A stretch of 64,000 nt of DNA from Pseudomonas sp. P5_109. Its GTDB lineage: Bacteria > Pseudomonadota > Gammaproteobacteria > Pseudomonadales > Pseudomonadaceae. The notes beneath the pieces are model-generated. The model worked only from the letters and a program-made list of their open reading frames with translations, searched no databases and was not told the DNA's origin. Shown piece after piece: positions 34,605-46,800 of the stretch. Every line of letters starts with the position of its first letter. The stretch's first letter is position 1. The stretch spans positions 2,521,001 through 2,585,000 of the forward strand of contig NZ_CP125380.1 in NCBI RefSeq assembly GCF_034009455.1, read 5' to 3'. The position numbers were made by a program, and so were the translations under genes.

Positions 34605-35897
34605 TCAGAAAAGGCTGATGTTATAGCTGAGGATCAGCCGGTTCTCATCAATATCGCTACGGTAGTTGGAGCGCGCAGTAACGTTGCGGATGCGGATACC
34701 CACTCCACGCAGCGCTCCACTCTGGACAGCGTAGCCAATATCCAGATCGCGCTCCCAGTCCTGACCTTCAAACCCCCGCCCAGTGGTGACGTTGTCTCCA
34801 GTCACGTAGCGCAGAGTGGTGGTCAGACCGGGAATTCCAAGGGCGACGAAGTCGTAGTCGTGCCGGACTTGCCAGGAGCGTTCATCCGGCGCAGCGAACT
34901 CGTAGGTAGGCAGGGTATTGCCAAGCGGGTTGGTGTTGGCGCCAACCTGGATGAAACCATCGTCACCACCGATCTGCTGGTAGCCCAGGTAGAAGGTATG
35001 GCCGCCGCGCTTCGCCGACAACAGGTTGAACAGTGCATGGTTATCGAGCTTGCCGGCGATGCTCCGGCCGTCGTCGCGGGCATCGAAGTAGCCGACACTT
35101 ATGCCTAGCGTCCAGTCACCTACTGGCTCGGCGTGTTTGAAGCTGTAGTAACGCTGCTGGTAGATGTCTTCCAGTTGCGCCTGCCAGAGACCGACGCTGG
35201 TGCGATTGGAGTTGAAACTGTAGTCGGCACCCAGATAGTTGAAGCGGTCACTGGTGAAATTGGCGATACGCGCCGGATTGATCGGGTCATTGATCAGTGC
35301 ATACATCTCCTGGGTGTTACTCGAGTCGCGCAGGCTAGTGGAGTGCAGTTGGCCAGCGTTTAAGGTTAGTCCGGACAATTCGTTGGAAACCAGCGAAACG
35401 CCCTGGTAGGTCGGCGGCAGCAGGCGCAGATCACTGTAGACCAGTACCGGCAGGTTGGGCCGCAGCTCACCAGCCTTCAGCTCAGTGCTGGAGACCTTGA
35501 GTTTCATCGCCGCACCCAGGCGGCCGTACTCATCGGCGGATCTGCCGTCGTCGTGTGTCGGCAGCAGTCCGGTCCTGGCCCGGCTCGGGCTGCTGTCGAG
35601 CTTGACACCGTAGAGACCGAGCACGTCCACGCCGACACCGATACTGCCCTGTGTGTAGCCTGAGCGGGCATCAAGAATAAAGCCCTGGGCCCACTCCTCG
35701 GCCCTGGATTGCTTGTTGGGGCCGACGATGTCGGAGAAGTCGCGGCTAAAGTAGTAGTTGCGCAGTTGCAGGTTGGCCGTCGCACCTTCGATGAAGCCGG
35801 CTTCTTCGGCCAGCAGTGGCGGGGCCAGGCCCAGCGTCAGGCAACCGCCGAGGGTGCCGCTGATTGCATGGGCTTTGCGCAGTGCAGGAGTGTGCAT
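34605..35897 (-). CDS. nicP: OprD-family porin of the nicotinate cluster
   Basis: 430 residues. A signal peptide (ending PPLLAEE) is followed by an OprD-type barrel: [18 protein letters not shown] at the mature start, repeated beta-strand patterns, [10 protein letters not shown] and a terminal ILSYNISLF. OprD porins take up small carboxylates and amino acids. Its location at the end of the nic genes suggests nicotinate uptake, as proposed for nicP in P. putida. Confidence 0.85.
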   Translation of the reverse strand: MHTPALRKAHAISGTLGGCLTLGLAPPLLAEEAGFIEGATANLQLRNYYFSRDFSDIVGPNKQSRAEEWAQGFILDARSGYTQGSIGVGVDVLGLYGVKLDSSPSRARTGLLPTHDDGRSADEYGRLGAAMKLKVSSTELKAGELRPNLPVLVYSDLRLLPPTYQGVSLVSNELSGLTLNAGQLHSTSLRDSSNTQEMYALINDPINPARIANFTSDRFNYLGADYSFNSNRTSVGLWQAQLEDIYQQRYYSFKHAEPVGDWTLGISVGYFDARDDGRSIAGKLDNHALFNLLSAKRGGHTFYLGYQQIGGDDGFIQVGANTNPLGNTLPTYEFAAPDERSWQVRHDYDFVALGIPGLTTTLRYVTGDNVTTGRGFEGQDWERDLDIGYAVQSGALRGVGIRIRNVTARSNYRSDIDENRLILSYNISLF

Positions 35898-36102
35898 GCT
35901 GTTGATCTCTGGAATGAGGACAAAGCGCCTCCCGTCAGACGAGGTTGAGGCCTGTCCGCAGGAGGGGTTTGATCATGAGGTGGCTGATGGCTCGCGGGCC
36001 TGGCTTGAGCTGCTCCGCGTCGCTGGGATCAGCCGCAAGGGGGCCGGTATGAGATCCCCTTGCGACTCACACCAGGACACGCAGTCGCCTGGCTGACGTG
36101 TC

Positions 36103-37419
36103 TCAACGATTGACCAGCTTGGCCGGCAGGGCGATCACCAGGAAGCTGCTGAGAATCAGGCAGCCGGCGAAGAACCACAGTGCGCCGGCGCTGCTGCCGG
36201 TGACGTCGATGGCCACGCCCATCAGCGAGTTGCTGACTAGCCCGGCGATGTTCGCCACCGAGCAGGCGAGGGCGAAGCCGGTGGCCGCCGCGGTGCCTTT
36301 GAGAAAGGTTGCCGGCAGGCTGAAGAACACCGGCACCGCGCCGATGATCGCCGCCGACGCAATAGCGAACAGCGCCACGGTCGCCACCACGTTGTTGACA
36401 AAGAAGGGCGCACTGGCCATGGCTGCCGCGCCCACCAGAAAGGGCACGATGATGTGCCAGCGGCGTTCGCGGTGCTTGTCGGAGCTGGCGCCGATCAACA
36501 GCATGCCCAGCAACGCGGCGATGCTCGGCAGCGCGGTGAGCACGCCGATGTGAAAGGTGTCGACGACGCCTGCGTTGCGGATGAAGGTCGGCATCCAGAA
36601 CCCCATGGCATAGGCGCTGAGCAGGATCGAGAAGTCGATGCCGCCGAGCATCCACACCTTCAGGTTGAAGAAACCGTCGCGAAAGCTGTGCTTGCTGCCG
36701 GTGGAGTCGGCGTCGTCGGCGCGCAGTTCCTGTTCCAGCAGGTTTCTCTCGTCATCATTGAGCCATTTGGCCTGGCGGTAGTTGTTCGGCAAGGCCCAGA
36801 AGGTCAGCACACCAAGCAACACACTGGGTATCGCTTCGAGGAGGAACAACCACTGCCAGCCGCGCAGGCCGCCAGCGTTATCGAAATGCCCCATGATCCA
36901 GCCGGACAGTGGGCCGCCGAGCACGCTGGACAACGGCAGGCCGATCATGAACAAAGCGATGATGCGGCCGCGGCGATAGGTCGGGAACCAGGTGGTCAGG
37001 TAGTACAGCACCCCCGGCAGAAAGCCCGCTTCGGCGGCGCCGAGCAGGAAGCGCAGAATGTAGAACTGCGTGGTGGAAGTGACGAGCATGGTGCAGGCCG
37101 AGAGCAGCCCCCAGGTGATCATGATGCGGGCGATCCAGATCTTCGCCCCGACTTTTTCCAGGACCAGATTGCTCGGAACCTCGAAAATGATATAGCCGAC
37201 GAAAAACAGACCGGCGCCCAGGCCGAAAGCCGTTTCGCTGAACTGCAGATGCTCGAGCATTTGCAGTTTGGCGAAGCCGACGTTGATCCGGTCCAGATAG
37301 GAGGCCAGATAGCAGAAGCAGAGAAAGGGAATAAGCTTCCAGGTGATCTTGCGGTAAAGCGCCTGGACTGGGTCTGCGACGGTGGTCGCAGTGGGTGTAC
37401 CTACATTTGCAGAGGGCAT
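36103..37419 (-). CDS. nicT: MFS nicotinate transporter (ACS family)
   Basis: 438 residues, 12 TM helices, anion:cation symporter family. YLDRINVGFAKLQM near residue 45 and FLLGAAEAGFLPGVLYYLTTWF are characteristic. It lies between nicP and nicF as in the P. putida nic cluster, so nicotinate (or a hydroxylated pyridine carboxylate) is the likely substrate. Confidence 0.88.
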   Translation of the reverse strand: MPSANVGTPTATTVADPVQALYRKITWKLIPFLCFCYLASYLDRINVGFAKLQMLEHLQFSETAFGLGAGLFFVGYIIFEVPSNLVLEKVGAKIWIARIMITWGLLSACTMLVTSTTQFYILRFLLGAAEAGFLPGVLYYLTTWFPTYRRGRIIALFMIGLPLSSVLGGPLSGWIMGHFDNAGGLRGWQWLFLLEAIPSVLLGVLTFWALPNNYRQAKWLNDDERNLLEQELRADDADSTGSKHSFRDGFFNLKVWMLGGIDFSILLSAYAMGFWMPTFIRNAGVVDTFHIGVLTALPSIAALLGMLLIGASSDKHRERRWHIIVPFLVGAAAMASAPFFVNNVVATVALFAIASAAIIGAVPVFFSLPATFLKGTAAATGFALACSVANIAGLVSNSLMGVAIDVTGSSAGALWFFAGCLILSSFLVIALPAKLVNR

Positions 37420-37688
37420 GGGTGTCTCCTGGCGGTGACTTTGTGATTGTTGTTTAGCCGCGGATCAATGCTTTGGTAGCACCGGTTGGCGGCTTCCAAA
37501 GGCAGTGTCAGAAGACTGGGCAGGGTTTGATGTCGACCCTTGCTCAGTATTTGGCGACCAGTGCTCTACGGCCTGGTTCGACGGCAGATATCCTTTTCTG
37601 CCGGTTATTCGGTAAAGTCGTGAATCTGTGGAGGTTGCAGGCTTGCCCGGGAGTGCACTGTGTCAGCCCGGGAAAACCAATGGCCCTC

Positions 37689-38321
37689 TCATTTTCTGAA
37701 CTGCGTCATGGCCTCCTGTTTACTCACCACATCGCCATACTTGCTATCAATGTCGAACAGGTTGGCTTCGTGTGGTGCGGGGTGCCGATCGCCGACGCAT
37801 TCGCGAACAACGATGGTCCGGAATCCATGCTGCACGGCATCTACCGCCGTCGCGCGAATACAGCCACTGGTTGAGCAGCCCGCCAGTACCACGGTGTCGA
37901 TACCTTTGGCGCGCAGCATCGACGCCAGGCTGGTGCCAAAAAACGAGCTGGCGTATTGCTTGCTGATGACCACTTCGTCCGGGTTGGGCAGCACCGGCTC
38001 GCAGAAGGCTGCCAGTGGGTTGCCCTCGATCATGTCTTTCATCACGGGGGCTTTTTTGACCCATATACCGCCGTCGGCAAAATGCCCTGGGTGGTAGCGA
38101 ATGTTTGTATGCACTACCAGGACTTCATGTTGGCGGGCGCAGGCCAATAGTTCGACGCTCTCGGCTACAGCGCTGACCACGCCTGGCGCGTACAGCGGTG
38201 CGCCTTCTTGGGTATAGCCCTGCATGAAATCGATCATCAACAGCGCAGGCTTATTGCCAAAGCCGATGCGCTGGCCCCACACGCCCTGATAATTGGCGTC
38301 GGCACTTTGTTCTTGGCTCAT
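37689..38321 (-). CDS. nicF: Maleamate amidohydrolase
   Basis: 210 residues, isochorismatase/nicotinamidase fold. Catalytic triad candidates are Asp in ALLMIDFMQG, Lys in WVKKAPVM and Cys in STSGCIRATAVDA. It hydrolyses maleamate to maleate and ammonia in the maleamate pathway. It starts 9 bp after the nicE stop; the genes run nicC-D-E-F in order of transcription. Confidence 0.9.
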   Translation of the reverse strand: MSQEQSADANYQGVWGQRIGFGNKPALLMIDFMQGYTQEGAPLYAPGVVSAVAESVELLACARQHEVLVVHTNIRYHPGHFADGGIWVKKAPVMKDMIEGNPLAAFCEPVLPNPDEVVISKQYASSFFGTSLASMLRAKGIDTVVLAGCSTSGCIRATAVDAVQHGFRTIVVRECVGDRHPAPHEANLFDIDSKYGDVVSKQEAMTQFRK

Positions 38322-38330
38322 GACACGCTC

Positions 38331-39086
38331 CTATTTATATGCGCCAGACAGCAGCGCGCCCGCACCCGGAACGATGGGCTCCAGGTCCAGTGCCTTGAGC
38401 ATGGCGTAGGTGGTGGCGATGGCTGCGGTGAGTACCGGTTTGCCGGTTTCGGCCTCGACTTGCGAGACCACTCCCAGCGATTGCATCTGCACGCAGGCCG
38501 ACAGGACGATCACATCCACGCCTTCAAGGTTCATGTCGCGCACAATGGCGGGCAGGTTGGCCGGGTCGTGGCGGGCGACGGCCAGGTTGTCGGGAATTTC
38601 CAGGGCGCGCCAGTCCACCACCTCGAAACCTTCTTCGCGAATGTAATCCACTACCAGCTCGGTCAGCGGCTTCATGTACGGCGCGACAATGGCAATGCGT
38701 TTGGCGCCCATTACTTTCAAGCCTTCGATCAAGGCGCCGGCGCTGGTGATGACCGGCGCATTGGCGTCGTTGTCGGCGGTGGCCTTGCGCAGCCGCTGTT
38801 CGGACTGGCGATGATAACCCAGGCCCATGGCCATGATCGCCACCAGGCAGGCATAGCCCAGCACGTCGACCTTGGCGTCAGACAGCTCGACCGCGCAGCG
38901 ATCGGATTCGCCATCCATTGCCGCCAGCTCTTCCTTGCGCACCTGCTTCATGCGCATGCGGCTGGAATGAAAGGTGAAACGTTCGGGGCGGATCAATTGG
39001 CGTGCTGCCAGCATCGCCGGAATCTCGGTTTCCATGGTGGTGTTGGAACTTGGCACAATCTGGCCGATACGATAAGGCTTGATCAC
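38331..39086 (-). CDS. nicE: Maleate cis-trans isomerase
   Basis: 251 residues, Asp/Glu racemase-like fold. The two catalytic cysteines lie in VLGYACLVAIM and VLSACVQMQS; the N-terminus PYRIGQIVPSSNTTMETEIP is characteristic. GTG 39086 was chosen because AAGGAG lies 7 bp upstream, giving the usual ~250 residues; the TTG at 39104 lies upstream of that ribosome site. It converts maleate to fumarate, which enters the TCA cycle. Confidence 0.9.
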   Translation of the reverse strand: MIKPYRIGQIVPSSNTTMETEIPAMLAARQLIRPERFTFHSSRMRMKQVRKEELAAMDGESDRCAVELSDAKVDVLGYACLVAIMAMGLGYHRQSEQRLRKATADNDANAPVITSAGALIEGLKVMGAKRIAIVAPYMKPLTELVVDYIREEGFEVVDWRALEIPDNLAVARHDPANLPAIVRDMNLEGVDVIVLSACVQMQSLGVVSQVEAETGKPVLTAAIATTYAMLKALDLEPIVPGAGALLSGAYK

Positions 39087-39116
39087 AAGCTGTCTCCTTT
39101 GCAACGTGCGTTGAAT

Positions 39117-41224
<2,108 letters not shown>

Positions 41225-41318
41225 CTAAGTAACCATTATTTAGCGGGGTTGTGTTGCTTTGTAACGTTTGAGACTTTCTCTTTAGGCGTCTGTCAATTTA
41301 ATGTTTTATCGTTAATAA

Positions 41319-41332
41319 ATAGCGTATACACT
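41319..41332. promoter_or_regulatory. Candidate NicR operator at nicX
   Basis: ATAGCGTATACACT is the reverse complement of 14 bases of 41146-41160. The two sites face the two divergent promoters, as expected for one repressor (NicR) controlling nicC and nicX together. Confidence 0.55.
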
Positions 41333-41426
41333 TCAAATTCGTGCGGGTGCCAAGCTCGCCGCCTTGCTTTGGTGCGCAGGGTGCGAGGCGTCGAACGAAC
41401 TCAACAGGTTAAGAGGAAGACAAGAC

Positions 41427-42479
41427 ATGCCGGTAAGCGATTGCGAACTGACCCAGATGTTTGAACACGTGTTGAAACTGTCGAAAGTGGACTCGACTCA
41501 AAGCGTCGCGGTACTGAAAAGCCACTACTCCGACGCGCGTACCGTGCGGGCGGCCATGGACGCCGCGCAGCGTCTTGGGGCCAAGGTCTATGCGGTCGAG
41601 TTGCCGTCCTTCAATCACCCTATGGCCATGGGCAATGACATGACCGCTTACTGCGGCGACACCGCGCTGACCGGCAATATCGCCGCGCAACGGGCGCTGG
41701 AAGCGGCGGACCTTGTGGTCGACACCATGATGTTGCTGCACTCGCCGGAGCAGGAGCAGATCCTCAAGACCGGGACGCGCATACTGCTGGCGGTTGAACC
41801 ACCGGAAGTGCTGGCGCGGATGCTGCCTACGCTGGCGGACAAAGAGCGGGTGATGGCGGCCGAGAAGCTGCTGAAGCAGGCGCGCTCGATCCACGTGAAG
41901 TCCAGGGCCGGCAGTGATTTCAAGGCGTTGCTCGGGCAATACCCTGCGGTCACCGAGTACGGTTTTGCCGATGAGCCTGGGCGTTGGGATCACTGGCCCA
42001 GCGGTTTTCTATTCTCCTGGCCAAACGAGGAAACCGCCGAAGGCGTACTGGTGATCGACGTCGGCGATATCCTGTTGCCGTTCAAGAATTACTCGCGAGA
42101 GAAGATCACCCTGGAAATCGAAAAGGGCTTCATTACCTCGATCCATGGTGGTTTCGAGGCCGAATACCTGCGCGACTACATGAAGTACTTCAACGACCCC
42201 GAGGTGTACGGCATCTCCCATATTGGCTGGGGTTTGCAACCGCGTGCGCAGTGGACCGCCATGGGCTTGCATGACAAAAACGACGGCATGTGCATGGATG
42301 CCCGGGCGTTCTACGGTAACTTCCTGTTCTCCACCGGGCCCAATACCGAGGTTGGCGGTACCCGAAAAACCCCGTGTCACCTGGACATCCCGCTACGCCA
42401 TTGCGATATCTACCTCGATGATCAGGCGGTGGTCCTGGGTGGTGATGTGGTAGCGCCGCAGGCCTCTATCGCGCGGTGA
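41427..42479 (+). CDS. nicX: 2,5-dihydroxypyridine 5,6-dioxygenase
   Basis: 350 residues, the usual NicX length when ATG 41427 is used (AAGAGGAAGA upstream). It is a mononuclear-iron ring-cleaving dioxygenase of the leucyl-aminopeptidase-like fold. The C-terminal cluster containing HIGWG and CHLDIPLRHCD carries the expected His/Asp iron ligands. It opens 2,5-dihydroxypyridine to N-formylmaleamate. It is divergent from nicC and followed by nicR. Confidence 0.92.
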   Translation: MPVSDCELTQMFEHVLKLSKVDSTQSVAVLKSHYSDARTVRAAMDAAQRLGAKVYAVELPSFNHPMAMGNDMTAYCGDTALTGNIAAQRALEAADLVVDTMMLLHSPEQEQILKTGTRILLAVEPPEVLARMLPTLADKERVMAAEKLLKQARSIHVKSRAGSDFKALLGQYPAVTEYGFADEPGRWDHWPSGFLFSWPNEETAEGVLVIDVGDILLPFKNYSREKITLEIEKGFITSIHGGFEAEYLRDYMKYFNDPEVYGISHIGWGLQPRAQWTAMGLHDKNDGMCMDARAFYGNFLFSTGPNTEVGGTRKTPCHLDIPLRHCDIYLDDQAVVLGGDVVAPQASIAR

Positions 42480-42585
42480 TATAAAAGAGGGGGGCACGGG
42501 ACAGTGACCCACCACGATTGAGTTACCTTGATCCCCCTCGCAGGTTAATGTAAACGCCACTTACTTTTTTTTGATAGAGCTCGCC

Positions 42586-43050
42586 GTGCCGGATACGACA
42601 GACAACACCCCACAGACAACCGCTCCCTATGCCTTTTCCGAGCAGGTCGGTCATTTGCTGCGCAAGGCTTACCAGCGCAATATGGCGATCTTCCAGCAGA
42701 ACGTCGACGATTCGCAGCTGACCGCCGTGCAGTTCATTACGCTGTGCGCCGTGCGTGATGGCGGGCCGAGCTCATTGACCGAGCTGGTCAAGGCCACTGC
42801 GGTGGATCAGGCAACCATTCGAGGCATCGTCGAGCGGCTCAAGGCGCGCGACCTGATCACCCTGGAGCCAGACCCTCAAGATCGGCGCAAAGTCATCGTT
42901 GGCCTGTCCGACAGTGGCCATCAATTAGTGCGTGACACCGTGCCTCATGCTGCCCGCGTCAGCGAACTGACCATGGGTAACCTCAACCCGGCCGAGCGCG
43001 TCGCGATCCTGTATCTGCTGCGCAAGATGATCGATGACGCCAACGATTGA
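42586..43050 (+). CDS. nicR: MarR-family repressor of the nic genes
   Basis: 154 residues. The winged-helix region contains GPSSLTELVKATAVDQATIR and the wing DPQDRRKVIVGLS. GTG 42586 was preferred because GATAGAG precedes it; the TTG at 42571 has no ribosome site. In P. putida NicR represses nicC and nicX with 6-hydroxynicotinate as inducer; the position here is the same. Confidence 0.86.
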   Translation: MPDTTDNTPQTTAPYAFSEQVGHLLRKAYQRNMAIFQQNVDDSQLTAVQFITLCAVRDGGPSSLTELVKATAVDQATIRGIVERLKARDLITLEPDPQDRRKVIVGLSDSGHQLVRDTVPHAARVSELTMGNLNPAERVAILYLLRKMIDDAND

Positions 43051-43092
43051 CGAGTAAGAAACCGTCCCTGGCATTTTTCTTGCGTCTGATTC

Positions 43093-43110
43093 ATGAAGTG
43101 GATACTTCAT
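43093..43110. promoter_or_regulatory. Candidate operator upstream of nicAB, site 1
   Basis: ATGAAGT-GGAT-ACTTCAT, perfect 7-bp arms with a 4-bp spacer. A related site is at 43238-43255. The TetR-type NicS is the most likely ligand. Confidence 0.5.
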
Positions 43111-43237
43111 TAAAAAAATGTAGTCAGGGGTAACGTGAGGAATCGGATAACCATCCCCCTCATCAAGCTCTAGAACCCGCATGGCACTGCGCAGGATCTG
43201 CGCAGCCTGCGCATGCGGTACCGATCACGCCTTTTTC

Positions 43238-43255
43238 ATGTAGTGATTACTTAAT
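43238..43255. promoter_or_regulatory. Candidate operator upstream of nicAB, site 2
   Basis: ATGTAGT-GATT-ACTTAAT shares the AGT-N4-ACTT pattern and the following TAAAAA with site 1. It lies about 50 bp before the nicA start. Confidence 0.45.
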
Positions 43256-43307
43256 AAAAAGCCGCACCTCATCAAGAGAGCGAGCGGTAACACCTGGAGA
43301 GTGCGAC

Positions 43308-43796
43308 ATGAGTGAGCAAGCACTGGCGCCGGAAAAGACCGTGACGCTTCACGTCAATGGCCAGACCACTACGGTCTGTGCCATGGCCGACACATCGCTG
43401 TTGCTGGTGCTGCGCAATGATTTACAGCTCAACGGCCCGAAATACGGTTGTGGCCTGGGCGAGTGCGGTGCCTGCACGGTGATCATCGATGGTGTTGCGG
43501 CGCGGGCTTGCGTGTTCCCGTTGTCCGGTGCCGAGGGACGGGAAATCACCACCCTCGAAGGCATTGGCAGCCGAGAGCATCCGCACCCGGTGCAGCAGGC
43601 TTTCATTGAGGAGCAGGCGGCGCAGTGTGGCTACTGCATGAACGGCATGATCATGACGGCCAAGGCCTTGCTCGACCGAAATCCGCACCCCAGCGAGGCG
43701 CAGATTCGCAATGAGTTGTCGGCCAATCTCTGCCGCTGCGGCACCCATATCGAAATTCTTCGTGCGGTACTGCGTGCCGCCCGTCAAAAGTCTTGA
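43308..43796 (+). CDS. nicA: Nicotinate dehydrogenase small subunit, 2x[2Fe-2S]
   Basis: 162 residues. The plant-type [2Fe-2S] domain (CGLGECGACTV) is followed by a second cluster domain (QCGYCMNGMI and NLCRCGTH), the standard small subunit of xanthine-oxidase-family hydroxylases. It passes electrons from the molybdenum subunit to the cytochrome domains of NicB. A 44-bp leader with GGAGAG precedes the ATG. Confidence 0.92.
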   Translation: MSEQALAPEKTVTLHVNGQTTTVCAMADTSLLLVLRNDLQLNGPKYGCGLGECGACTVIIDGVAARACVFPLSGAEGREITTLEGIGSREHPHPVQQAFIEEQAAQCGYCMNGMIMTAKALLDRNPHPSEAQIRNELSANLCRCGTHIEILRAVLRAARQKS

Positions 43797-43804
43797 ACGG
43801 ATTG

Positions 43805-46800
43805 ATGACCATGACCCATGCAACGCTCACCCGTGCTCAGCTGTTGACCAAGTCCGGCGTCTTGTTGATCGTCGATCAGATCCAGCCACCGTCCGGTCCT
43901 GTGGCCAAAGGTGGCGTACCCGTGATCAAACCCCAGGAGCTGGCGTTGTTCATTGCGGTCAACGACGACGGCAAGGTCTATGGGTTCAACGGCCACGTGG
44001 ATCTGGGCACCGGTATCCGTACTTCGCTGGCACAAATCGTCGCTGAAGAGCTGGACCTGGCGCTGGATCAAGTCTGTATGGTCCTTGGCGATACCGACAG
44101 CGCACCGAACCAGGGCGCAACCATCGCCAGTGCGACCATCCAGATTTCGGCCATCCCCTTGCGTAACGCGGCGGCTGAAGCCCGGCGATTTTTGCTGGCA
44201 CGGGCGGCCCGGCGTTTTGCCGTTGCAGCTGACACCTTACGGATAAACAGCGGGGTAGTTAGCAGCGAAGACGGTCGCCAGCTCACGTTTGCCGAACTGG
44301 TGGAGGGCGAGCGTGACCAGTTGACGATTTCCGGCGATGCGCCGCTCAAGCGTCTGGAAGATTATCGGCTGGTGGGCAAGGGCGCAGCGCGGGTGGACAT
44401 TCCCGGTAAAGCCACCGGTGAGCTGACTTACGTGCATGACATGCGGCTGCCGGACATGCTGCATGGCCGGGTGATTCGCCCGCCTTATGCCGGGCTCGAC
44501 AGCGGTGATTTCGTCGGCAACAGCCTGCTGGAAGTAGACGAGTCCTCCATCGCGCACATTCCCGGCATCGTGCGGGTGGTGGTGATTCGCGATTTTGTCG
44601 GCGTGGTAGCCATGCGTGAAGAGCAGGCCGCGAAAGCCGCCCAGGCACTGAAAGTCACCTGGAAAGCCTGGAACCACAAATTGCCGAACATGGATGACAT
44701 CGCGCAGGCCATTCGCGACAACCCCAGGGTGCAGCGCGTCGTGCTGGACAAGGGCAATGTTGATCAAGCCTTGGAGCAGGCTAGCGAGCGCATGGCCCGC
44801 ACCTACCTGTGGCCGTATCAGCTTCACGCCTCCATCGGTCCTTCCTGCGGGCTGGCGGACTATCAAGAGGACGGCATTCGCGTCTGGTCCGGCACGCAAA
44901 ACCCGCATTTACTGCGCGCTGACCTGGCATGGCTGCTGGAGTATCCGGAAGAGCGGATCGAGATCATCCGCATGGAAGCGGCAGGTTGTTACGGGCGTAA
45001 TTGCGCCGACGACGTGTGCGCCGATGCGGTGTTGCTGTCCCGGGCCGTCGGCGTGCCGGTACGGGTGCAACTGACCCGCGAGCAAGAGCACGTATGGGAG
45101 CCCAAGGGCACGGCGCAACTGATGGAGGTCGATGGAGGCATCAATGTCGATGGCGGGGTGGCCGGTTACGATTTTCAGACCAGCTACCCGTCCAATGGTG
45201 CACCGACCCTGGCACTGCTGCTGACGGGGCGCGTCGAACCGGTGGCGGCGATGTTCGAAATGGGCGACCGCACCTCGATCCCTCCGTATGATTTTGAACA
45301 CATGCGCGTGAGCGTAAACGACATGACGCCCATTGTTCGGGCTTCGTGGATGCGGGGCGTGTCGGCGCTGCCCAATACCTTCGCCCATGAGTCGTATATC
45401 GATGAATTGGCCTTTGCCGCGGGTGTCGACCCCATCGAGTACCGTTTGCGTTATCTGAATGATGAGCGCGCCTCGGATCTGGTCAAAGCCACTGCTGCCC
45501 GCGCCGAATGGACACCGCGTACGCAGCCGATGCAAATCCCGGAGCAAGACAACATCCTGCGCGGCCGGGGTTTTGCCTATGCCCGTTACATTCACAGCAA
45601 ATTTCCAGGCTTCGGCGCGGCGTGGGCGGCGTGGGTCGCGGACGTGGCGGTGGACAAGCGCAGCGGCGAAGTGTCAGTCACCCGCGTGGTGATCGGTCAT
45701 GACGCCGGGATGATGATCAATCCGACCGGTGTTCAGCATCAGATTCACGGCAATGTGATTCAGTCCACCAGTCGCGTGCTCAAGGAGCGCGTGACCTTTG
45801 AAGAGTCCGCCGTTGCCAGCAAGGAATGGGGCGGTTACCCGATCCTGACATTCCCCCAGGTGCCGGAAATCGATGTGCTGATGATGCCGCGCCAGAACGA
45901 AGCACCCATGGGGGCGGGTGAGTCGGCGGCAGTGCCGAGCGCGGCAGCGATAGCCAATGCGATCTACGACGCCACCGGGATTCGCTTTCGTGAACTACCG
46001 ATCACCGCTGAGCGTGTGCTGGCCGCGCTCAAAGGATCGGCGGACGAAGCGAATGCCAATCCCCCTGATTCGCCAAAGGCCAAGCGCTCGAAATGGTTGT
46101 TTGGCTCATTGTTCGCAGCGTTCGGCGCGATACTTGGCGTGGCTGCCACGGCTTTGCCCTGGCGCGCGGAAATCGCACCGATCACGCCACCCGGCGCGGG
46201 CACCTGGTCTGCGGCGACGCTGGAGCGAGGGCGTTTGCTGGCGGCAGTCGGTGATTGCGCGGTGTGCCACACAGCGCCAGGCGGCGCGACCAATGCTGGC
46301 GGGTTGGCAATGCAGACGCCTTTCGGAACGCTGTACAGCAGCAACATCACACCTGACCCGAAAACCGGAATTGGCAGTTGGTCCTATCCCGCGTTCGAGC
46401 GGGCCATGCGCGATGGCATCAGTCGCGATGGCAAGAATCTGTATCCGGCATTTCCTTACACGGCCTTCCGAAATATCAACGACGCCGATATGCAGGCGCT
46501 GTACGCGTACCTGATGTCACAGGCCCCGGTGAGCCAGCCAGCCAAGGTCAACGACATGCAGTTCCCATTCAACATGCGGCCACTGATGGCGGGTTGGAAC
46601 GCGTTGTTCCTGCGCAAGGGTGAAATCCAGGTGCAGCCGCAACGCAGTGAGCAGTGGAATCGCGGCGCCTACCTGGTCAATGGACTGGGTCACTGCGCGG
46701 CCTGTCATTCACCGCGCAACCTGATGGGCGCGGAGAAGGGCGGTAAAAATTTCCTGGCGGGCGGCATGGTCGATGGCTGGGAAGCACCTGCGCTCAATGG

